From: JAZKBN01 sp040388605
Lineage (GTDB): Bacteria > Bacteroidota > Bacteroidia > Cytophagales > Flexibacteraceae
Direction: 5' to 3'
Length of the DNA stretch: 64,000 bases
Assembly (NCBI GenBank): GCA_040388605.1
Contig: JAZKBN010000005.1
Location: 62,001 to 126,000, forward strand
Below, piece by piece: positions 57,898-64,000 of this stretch; position 1 is the stretch's first letter, and each line of letters opens with the position of its first letter. Below the pieces are notes generated by a model that saw only the letters and a list, made by a program, of their open reading frames with translations, did no database searches and was not told the DNA's origin. The position numbers and the translations under genes were made by a program.

Positions 57898-58977
57898 TTG
57901 AATACTGAAAATAACTATGCCATTTTAATGGCAGGCGGCATTGGCAGCCGTTTTTGGCCCATGAGCCGTAACTATTACCCCAAACAGTTTCACGATGTGT
58001 TGGGAATGGGCAAAACCATGTTGCAGCAAACCGCCGAGCGTTATGCAACCATTTGCCCCGACGAAAACATTTACGTTGTTACCAACCGCGATTACTACGC
58101 CCTTGTAAAGAAACAGTTGCCCATGCTCAGCGATGAGCAGATTTTGCTTGAGCCTGTGGGCCGCAATACTGCGCCCTGCGTGGCTTATGCCGCTGCAAAA
58201 ATTTACAGCCGCAACCCGAACGCGAATTTAATTGTTGCTCCCTCAGACCACGTTATCCTGAAAGAGGAAGAATTTCGCAATGTAATTCGCCGCGGGCTTG
58301 AGGCTACTGCTGCAAAAGATATACTTATGACCTTGGGCATTCGCCCGAGCAGGCCCGATACAGGTTACGGGTATATACAATTTAACGACGGTGTGGGAGA
58401 TTTGCGCAAGGTGAAAACCTTTACCGAAAAGCCGCACCTTGAGCTTGCCAAAAAATTTATTGAAAGCGGCGAGTTTGTATGGAACTCAGGTATTTTTCTT
58501 TGGAGCGCAAAATCGGTACTGGCGGCTATTGAAAAGCTGCTGCCGGAATTGCACGAAATTTTTGAAGAAGGAAAAGATAAATGGTACACCGAAGATGAAA
58601 AAGCTTTCATCAATTCGGCTTATGCTCAATGCAAGAATATCAGCATCGACTACGGCATAATGGAGAAAAGCGAAAACGTTTACGTGATGCTTTCTGAATT
58701 CGGCTGGAGCGATTTGGGTACCTGGAAATCACTTTACGATATATCAGATAAAGATTCCAAAGGCAATGTACTTGATGGTAACATCATGATTTATGATACC
58801 ACAAACAGCATTGTAAAAACAACAAGTAAAGACAAGCTCATTGTTGTTCACGGTCTCGACAATTTCATAATTGCCGAATCTGACGACGTTATCATGATTT
58901 GCCCTAAAGATGAAGAGCAACGAGTGAAAGACTTTGTAGCCGATGCAAAGGCAGCAAAGGATAAGCGCTTCATGTAA
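57898..58977 (+). CDS. manC: Mannose-1-phosphate guanylyltransferase
   Basis: The 359-residue nucleotidyltransferase has YAILMAGGIGSRFWPMSRNY with the pyrophosphorylase signature G-G-x-G-S-R-x-W-P-x-S, then PKQFHD, EPVGRNTAPCVAYAA, VAPSDHVI, FTEKPHLELA, FVWNSGIFLWSA and LSEFGWSDLGTW. It makes GDP-mannose for surface glycans. It lacks the C-terminal phosphomannose isomerase domain of bifunctional ManC proteins. The start is TTG at 57898, because the next ATG would cut into the nucleotide-binding strand. It may serve the glycosyltransferases at 11-13 kb. Confidence 0.94.
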   Translation: MNTENNYAILMAGGIGSRFWPMSRNYYPKQFHDVLGMGKTMLQQTAERYATICPDENIYVVTNRDYYALVKKQLPMLSDEQILLEPVGRNTAPCVAYAAAKIYSRNPNANLIVAPSDHVILKEEEFRNVIRRGLEATAAKDILMTLGIRPSRPDTGYGYIQFNDGVGDLRKVKTFTEKPHLELAKKFIESGEFVWNSGIFLWSAKSVLAAIEKLLPELHEIFEEGKDKWYTEDEKAFINSAYAQCKNISIDYGIMEKSENVYVMLSEFGWSDLGTWKSLYDISDKDSKGNVLDGNIMIYDTTNSIVKTTSKDKLIVVHGLDNFIIAESDDVIMICPKDEEQRVKDFVADAKAAKDKRFM

Positions 58978-59343
58978 TTGAATTCTGTAGTACACAGGGT
59001 TAACTGAAATTTCATTAGCCGAATTCTGTTTTTGTATGCCGTGTTTGCAATTGTTGCAGGCACGGCATTCCTGTTTTTAGATTTTATTTATTAGTAACAG
59101 TATATTAAGTATTTGTTTTTCAATGTGTTGTAATTTTTATTCTACGTGTTTTTTAAGTAATTATCCAGGTTTTTAAAATTAAATTTCCACTGCTTCGAAC
59201 CTGTTTGTAAAAATAGGTGTCATGGTATTGTCGGGCTCCTGTAAGGTTTTGGAGTTGTTCAAAATAATTGCCGGCAGCTTACAATCTTCAAATGCATTGC
59301 CTTACAGGTGCCGGGCTCATCATAATCACAATACAAACACTAT
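58978..59343 (+). other. Intergenic gap (366 bp) with manC terminator
   Basis: The gap between the manC-like gene and the large secreted protein gene holds the terminator at 59036-59078 and otherwise AT-rich DNA. No gene is seen. Confidence 0.5.
59036..59078 (+). terminator. Terminator after the manC-like gene
   Basis: ATGCCGTG pairs with CACGGCAT, with an inner stem TGCAA/TTGCA, followed by five T residues. It lies about 60 bases after the stop codon. Confidence 0.75.
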
Positions 59344-62220
59344 ATGCGGAACTTATTACTGTTTTCCCTGGCTATGCTTTTGCTTTTTGCAAAGGGCAAT
59401 CCTGCAAATGCAAACAATATACCGGGCACTTTCAGGTATAATGACAATCTTTATGAATCGGGCATTAAACCAAAGGCGGGGCCTGTAATCACTTCTTTCA
59501 GCCCCAAATTCGGGCCTGTGGGTACATTGGTGAACATAAAAGGCCACAATCTTTCCGGTGTAAGCGCTGCATACCTGCATAATAATTTAGCTTCACTAAG
59601 CCAAAGCGGCAGAACAGATACTACCCTAACAATAGCAATCAGTCACGGCAGCAGTTCAGGCTTAATTTCCCTGAGCAATGCGCCTTTCATAGCTGAAAGT
59701 GCCGATACGTTTTTTGTAAGCCCGTACCCGGTTTGCAGCAATGTGCAAAGCAACCCTTGCGGCTTTGGCCCTCGCCTGTTCCGTATTACCCTCAACAACA
59801 TGGTTTTCGAGGATGGGCTTATGCGTTGCGCTGCGGGCACATCTGCATATACTTATAAGCAGGCATTCAGTGTACCTTTCGCTGCCGGCGGAAACCAATT
59901 CAATATTATTTCTCCCGACAGTGATGCCACCGGCGCGGCCTGGCTCGACCTTGACCGCGACGGCCTTTTTGAGCCTGAAGAATTCCTCAGCTTTTCAGAT
60001 GGTGGCCTGTCGCTTATTCTGAACACAGCAATACCCGCCACCGCTACTGCCGGCCCCTGCCTGTTGCGTATCCGTTTGGCTGCTGCCGGTCAAAGCTTCA
60101 CATCGGGCGATGCCTGCACTACACGCAACAACGGAACCACTATTGATTTCAATATTTATATATCGGCGCCCTGCCCGGCCAAACCGGTTATTTATGCGGC
60201 ATCAGGCACTACTTTCTGCGCAGGCCCCGGCGGGCAGGCAGACCTGGCTGTTGAAAATGTTGACCCAAGCTTAACTTACCTATGGAGCAACAACCTCAGC
60301 GGAACCGGTATGCGTACTTTCGACGGGGGTAGCTTTACCGTAAGGGCCGTTTCCGGCACCTGCACTTCAGAGGCTTCAGAACCCATAGTGGTTACACTCA
60401 GGCCGCGCACCCAAGCCTCGCACATTTTAAACGATGGCCCTACAACCTTTTGCGAAGGCGGTTCGGTTTTAATTTACACGCCCCTTGAATTTGATTCTTA
60501 CCTGTGGAGCACCGGCGAAACCACGCGCTCAATACAGGCAAGCCGAGGCGGAATTTATAATGTTTGGGTTCAGAATGCCGGTGAATGTCTTTCTGATACT
60601 TTCCCGGGAATAAAAATTACCATTATACCTAAAGAAGCCCCTGTACAAATTATTGCTGCAGGGCCTACCACCCTTTGCGCCGGAGACAGTGTAAGGCTTA
60701 CCGCCCCGGCCGGCTACGCACAGTATTATTGGAGCAATAATAAGTACACCCAAAGTATATATGTAAAAACCAGCGGCAGGTACACTGTAAGGGTATCTAA
60801 AGTTATAGGCTGCCTTTCCGATACTTTTAGCGGATATTCTGTAAGCGGGGTATCGGTTTACCCGGCAAACGCCACGCCAGACGACAGTATTACCGTTATT
60901 TTAGACCCGGCCGAAACCTGCCCTACACAGGCTGCCTCCCCAACACGCAGCATGGCATCGGCAACCATTGCCCGCTTCCAGGCAGGTATTGGCATAGACG
61001 GCACGCCTTGGAGCAATATTGTAAGCAGCTATGCAGCCGCAGATGAAGCCCGAACCCGCTTCACCCGCAACAATGCCGTCTGGACCAAGAAAATTTTGCC
61101 TAGGGCCTATTTCGGCGCAAGCAGGAGCACCAATATTACTGAGCTTGATTTTAACCTGAACGGTGATGCCCTGGTGAACGGAAGCTATCCGCGCACCGGC
61201 AAACAAGCCCCCCTCTGTTCCGATTTTTCAGTGCCTTTCCCGATTCCGGCATCCGCAACACCTAACGCATTCGGGGTAACTGTAACTGTTAATGCCCCAA
61301 TGTCTGCCCCGCAAATCAACTCAGGCGGGAACCCGCTTATCATTTGCCCGCTTAGCTCGGTTAACCTGCAGGTGGCTAATCCGCCGGCCGGTTATACGTA
61401 CCTGTGGAGTAACGGCGCTTCTGGCACAGTAATATCTGCCGGCGTATTAGGGCCTTACTCTGTACGTGCTGTATTTAACGGTTGCACCTCGGCAGTATCT
61501 AATGTGCTTACGGTGGTAGGCGGCAACCTGCCCGACCAACCTGAGATAAGCCCGATTGGCGATTTCTTCATCTGCCCCGGCGATACCATTTTACTTACAG
61601 CAACCCGTTCAGGCGGTACCTACCGCTGGAGCAACGGTCTTACCGGCACATCTATAAAAGTGACAACAGGCGGTTCTTATTCAGTTTTAGCCGTAAGTCC
61701 TAATGGTTGCTCATCTATTGCTTCAACGGCAACCGTTGTTACCCTTAACCCACGCCCCGATGCCGTATTGAATGTTAACGGTACGGAACTGGTGGCAAGC
61801 CCTGCCGGCGCTGTTTATGAATGGCTGCTCGATGGCGCATTACTTTCAGGAATAGGCACACAAACCTATCTGCCAACTGCACCGGGTGCATACCAGGTGG
61901 TTGTAAGCCTGAACGGCTGCGGCGATACTTCTAATACAATATTAATATCAGGCACCGGTTCAAAAGCGCGTAATGCAGCTGAGGTACAGGTGTTTCCTAA
62001 CCCCGGTGCTTCAACACTGAACCTGTTGGCCCCTGCCGATTTCCGGAAAAATGTAAAAACACTGCAATTGGTAAATAACCTTGGGCAAACTGTTTTAACA
62101 GTACAGGTGCATGCAGATGAACAGGGCCTGATTACAGTGCCCGTATCACATTTACCTGCCGGAATCTATTGCGTGTCAATTCCCGGAACCGGCTTCACCA
62201 AAACCTGGGTAAAAGAGTAA
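59344..62220 (+). CDS. Large multi-domain secreted T9SS protein
   Basis: The 958-residue protein has a signal peptide (LLLFSLAMLLLFAKGNPANA). Next come an IPT/TIG domain (PVITSFSPKFGPVGTLVNIK) at about 45-115 and a GEVED-type domain with AWLDLDRDGLFEPEEFLSFS near 200-280. At least six Ig-like repeats have the cores YLWSNNLSGTG, YLWSTGETTRS, YYWSNNKYTQS, YLWSNGASGTV, YRWSNGLTGTS and YEWLLDGALLS. Between repeats 3 and 4, a segment of about 120 residues starting VYPANATPDDSITVI resembles a beta-sandwich found in other secreted Bacteroidota proteins. The end is a type A sorting domain (VQVFPNPGASTLNLLAP, LPAGIYCVSIP). It is probably a surface adhesin or matrix protein. Confidence 0.85.
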   Translation: MRNLLLFSLAMLLLFAKGNPANANNIPGTFRYNDNLYESGIKPKAGPVITSFSPKFGPVGTLVNIKGHNLSGVSAAYLHNNLASLSQSGRTDTTLTIAISHGSSSGLISLSNAPFIAESADTFFVSPYPVCSNVQSNPCGFGPRLFRITLNNMVFEDGLMRCAAGTSAYTYKQAFSVPFAAGGNQFNIISPDSDATGAAWLDLDRDGLFEPEEFLSFSDGGLSLILNTAIPATATAGPCLLRIRLAAAGQSFTSGDACTTRNNGTTIDFNIYISAPCPAKPVIYAASGTTFCAGPGGQADLAVENVDPSLTYLWSNNLSGTGMRTFDGGSFTVRAVSGTCTSEASEPIVVTLRPRTQASHILNDGPTTFCEGGSVLIYTPLEFDSYLWSTGETTRSIQASRGGIYNVWVQNAGECLSDTFPGIKITIIPKEAPVQIIAAGPTTLCAGDSVRLTAPAGYAQYYWSNNKYTQSIYVKTSGRYTVRVSKVIGCLSDTFSGYSVSGVSVYPANATPDDSITVILDPAETCPTQAASPTRSMASATIARFQAGIGIDGTPWSNIVSSYAAADEARTRFTRNNAVWTKKILPRAYFGASRSTNITELDFNLNGDALVNGSYPRTGKQAPLCSDFSVPFPIPASATPNAFGVTVTVNAPMSAPQINSGGNPLIICPLSSVNLQVANPPAGYTYLWSNGASGTVISAGVLGPYSVRAVFNGCTSAVSNVLTVVGGNLPDQPEISPIGDFFICPGDTILLTATRSGGTYRWSNGLTGTSIKVTTGGSYSVLAVSPNGCSSIASTATVVTLNPRPDAVLNVNGTELVASPAGAVYEWLLDGALLSGIGTQTYLPTAPGAYQVVVSLNGCGDTSNTILISGTGSKARNAAEVQVFPNPGASTLNLLAPADFRKNVKTLQLVNNLGQTVLTVQVHADEQGLITVPVSHLPAGIYCVSIPGTGFTKTWVKE

Positions 62221-62228
62221 TGCTGAAC

Positions 62229-62250
62229 GCCTGCAAAAGAGAATGCAGGC
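62229..62250 (+). repeat. Hairpin after the large secreted protein gene
   Basis: GCCTGCA pairs perfectly with TGCAGGC around eight bases, 9 bases after the stop codon. It has only a short T-run and is followed by a stronger terminator. Confidence 0.5.
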
Positions 62251-62283
62251 TGTTTAGTGAAATTGAATCTGTAGATTTGTCAG

Positions 62284-62317
62284 AAAGGCGCAGGGCATTG
62301 TCCTGCGCCTTTTTTTG
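62284..62317 (+). terminator. Rho-independent terminator after the secreted protein gene
   Basis: AAAGGCGCAGG pairs perfectly with CCTGCGCCTTT (11 bp), followed by a T-run. It separates the T9SS gene from the malic enzyme gene. Confidence 0.85.
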
Positions 62318-62416
62318 AATCTTGTTATGCAAGGAATCGCAGACCAATTTTTTCAATTTGTCTTTCAAAATACCAAGTGATTTAAGATTGGTATGCCTTT
62401 ATATAGCAGATAAGCA

Positions 62417-62424
62417 TAATTTTG
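62417..62424 (+). promoter_or_regulatory. Bacteroidota -7 element TAATTTTG
   Basis: This TAnnTTTG match lies about 98 bases before the malic enzyme start; a TTG at 62398-62400 is 16 bases upstream, slightly short for -33. Confidence 0.4.
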
Positions 62425-62522
62425 CGTTATTATACATGTACATTTATAATACATGTTCCCTTGCTTTGCATTTAGCGTTATAAATTAAAAGCTTGCAAAT
62501 ACCTGCTAACACCAAATAAACA

Positions 62523-64000
62523 ATGAAAGTAAGAGCTTCGGATGCCCTTGATTATCACCGCAATGGCAAACCCGGCAAAATAGAAGTAATTCCTACCAAG
62601 CCTGTTACCACCCAAAGAGATTTGGCCCTTGCCTATTCGCCCGGTGTTGCCGAGCCCTGCATGGCCATTTTCGAAGATAAGGAGGCTGTTTACGAATACA
62701 CTGCAAAAGGAAACCTTGTGGGCGTAATTACCAACGGAACAGCGGTATTGGGTCTTGGCAACATTGGCCCCGATGCCAGTAAGCCCGTAATGGAAGGCAA
62801 AGGCGTTTTATTCAAAAAATTCGCCGGCATTGATGTTTTCGATATTGAAATTGACTGTAACGATCCTGATGAGTTTATACGTATTGTAGCCTCGCTTGAG
62901 CCTACTTTCGGCGGTATAAACCTTGAAGATATAAAAGCCCCCGAAAGCTTTTACATAGAAACTGAGCTGAAAAAACGCTGCACCATTCCCCTGATGCACG
63001 ATGACCAGCACGGCACTGCCATAATTTCGGCCGCTGCATTAATTAATGCAGTGGAGATTGTGGGCAAAAGCCTCGACTCTATTAAGCTCGTTGTTCTGGG
63101 TGCGGGCGCCGCTGCAATTGCCTGTACTACCTTTTACCATTCGCTTGGCGTAAAACCAGAAAACACGGTAATGGTAGATAAAATAGGTGTGCTGCGACCT
63201 GATAACATTGAGCCCGGCGATTCCCGCTACCGTTTTATAACGCACCGCAACCTGCATACCCTTGATGAAGCTATGGTTGGCGCCGATGTATTCCTTGGCC
63301 TTTCGGCTAAGAACCTGCTCAAGCCTGAGCTGTTACTGCTCATGGCAAACGATCCTATCGTTTTCGCCTTGGCCAACCCCGACCCGGAGATAGATTATGA
63401 CCTTGCCATGTCGACAAGGCCTGATATTATTATGGCAACCGGCCGAACAGATCACCCCAACCAGGTGAACAACGTGCTTGGCTTCCCTTACATATTCAGG
63501 GGTGCGCTTGATGTGCGGGCTACAGCCATTAACGAAGAAATGAAGCTGGCAGCCACCAATGCTATTGCAGAGCTTGCCAAGCAAACCGTGCCGGATACGG
63601 TTACCAAGGCCTACAACAGCTCTACCATGACTTTCGGCCGCAAATACCTGATTCCCAAGCCGCTTGATCCACGCCTGATTACCACCATTGCCCCGGCTGT
63701 TGCCAAAGCAGCCATGGACAGCGGTGTGGCCCGCCGCAAAATTGATAACTGGGATCAATACCATATTGATTTGCTGCGCCGTGTTGGCATTAACCAAAAG
63801 CTGATTACACAGCTGACCGCCCGCGCTAAATCTGCGCCTAAAAAGGTGGTTTTTGCCGAGGCAGATAATTACAAAATATTAAAGGCCGCCCAAATTGTTC
63901 ATGATGAGCACATTGGCGAACCAATATTGCTGGGTAACCCCAAGCGCATAGCCGAGCTTATTGCCGAGCATTGCCTGGAGCTCAGCCATTGCCGTATTAT
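62523..64000 (+). CDS. maeB: NADP-dependent malic enzyme (5' part)
   Basis: The reading frame opens with ATG at 62523 and runs off the window, 492 residues visible. The malic part has LALAYSPGVAEPC, YTAKGNLVGVITNGTAVLGL, the metal site in MHDDQHGTAI, and LVVLGAGAAAIACTTFYHS with the NADP-binding glycines. LANPDPEID and MATGRTDHPNQVNNVLGFPY close it. From about residue 430 the sequence continues into the phosphotransacetylase-like domain (KVVFAEADNYKILKAAQIVH, IGEPILLGNP), which is cut by the window end. Such MaeB enzymes are about 760 residues. They convert malate to pyruvate, making NADPH, and the extra domain is regulatory. Confidence 0.95.
   Translation, partial: MKVRASDALDYHRNGKPGKIEVIPTKPVTTQRDLALAYSPGVAEPCMAIFEDKEAVYEYTAKGNLVGVITNGTAVLGLGNIGPDASKPVMEGKGVLFKKFAGIDVFDIEIDCNDPDEFIRIVASLEPTFGGINLEDIKAPESFYIETELKKRCTIPLMHDDQHGTAIISAAALINAVEIVGKSLDSIKLVVLGAGAAAIACTTFYHSLGVKPENTVMVDKIGVLRPDNIEPGDSRYRFITHRNLHTLDEAMVGADVFLGLSAKNLLKPELLLLMANDPIVFALANPDPEIDYDLAMSTRPDIIMATGRTDHPNQVNNVLGFPYIFRGALDVRATAINEEMKLAATNAIAELAKQTVPDTVTKAYNSSTMTFGRKYLIPKPLDPRLITTIAPAVAKAAMDSGVARRKIDNWDQYHIDLLRRVGINQKLITQLTARAKSAPKKVVFAEADNYKILKAAQIVHDEHIGEPILLGNPKRIAELIAEHCLELSHCRI

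Noticed and set aside
1..64000. CRISPR arrays, insertion sequences, prophage genes, tRNA or rRNA genes
   Set aside because: I found no regularly spaced repeats, transposase or integrase frames, or tRNA-like cloverleafs by eye; a dedicated tRNA or covariance search could still find a short RNA gene.

Overview
The window is a contiguous piece of chromosome from a member of the Bacteroidota. Several things point there: secreted proteins ending in type IX secretion (T9SS) C-terminal sorting domains, a BatA-type protein, a DUF3127 protein, fused SerB-SerA and fused FTCD enzymes, almost no Shine-Dalgarno sequences, several TTG starts, and many TAnnTTTG (-7) promoter elements with short leaders. Gene content is mostly housekeeping. 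I see no rRNA, tRNA, CRISPR array, prophage or insertion sequence. I cannot place it below phylum with confidence.

Layout. 1-6.6 kb: 3' part of phoH, two paralogous cysteine-containing secreted proteins in a more AT-rich patch, a BatA-like membrane protein and a dihydroorotase homologue that has lost its metal-binding histidines. 6.7-11.1 kb: an efflux set of adaptor, MacB-type permease and TolC-like channel, without an ATPase. 11.1-13.2 kb: two glycosyltransferases on the minus strand. 13.3-17.4 kb: an outer-membrane protein and an exported TPR-CHAT protein. 17.6-23.2 kb: SerB-SerA fusion, DEAD-box helicase, thioesterase and the ribosomal operon rpsF-rpsR-rplI. 23.4-24.7 kb: a NucS-like nuclease with DUF5655 and a small unknown gene. 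24.8-29.3 kb (minus): a second ABC export operon of adaptor, ATPase and FtsX permease. 29.3-34.0 kb: a regulatory stretch with a striking paired palindrome, a small exported protein, a stand-alone LytTR protein, an NtrC-type response regulator and its histidine kinase.

34.0-44.8 kb: purQ, a COG2509 flavoprotein, a long AT-rich gap, a DUF3127 SSB-like protein, a hybrid histidine kinase, ispE, a secreted transglutaminase-like protein, purC, a STAS protein and RNase Z. 44.8-51.1 kb (minus): fused formiminotransferase-cyclodeaminase, a 2-oxoglutarate/Fe(II) oxygenase, a T9SS protein and a PpiD-like chaperone. 51.5-64 kb: an NmrA-like protein, Amt, a lipoprotein, an AT-hook/winged-helix protein, a solitary NuoM, a mannose-1-phosphate guanylyltransferase, a large multi-domain T9SS protein and the 5' part of malic enzyme.

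The most interesting signal is the 16-bp perfect inverted repeat at 29658-29695. Each arm is itself a near-palindrome and the two centres are 22 bp apart, about two helical turns. That is how paired enhancer sites for NtrC-family activators look, and an NtrC-type regulator-kinase pair lies 1.4 kb away next to an export operon. My working model is a sigma-54-dependent envelope-response module (sensor kinase, activator, paired enhancer, small exported protein, ABC exporter). The promoter part of that model is weak.
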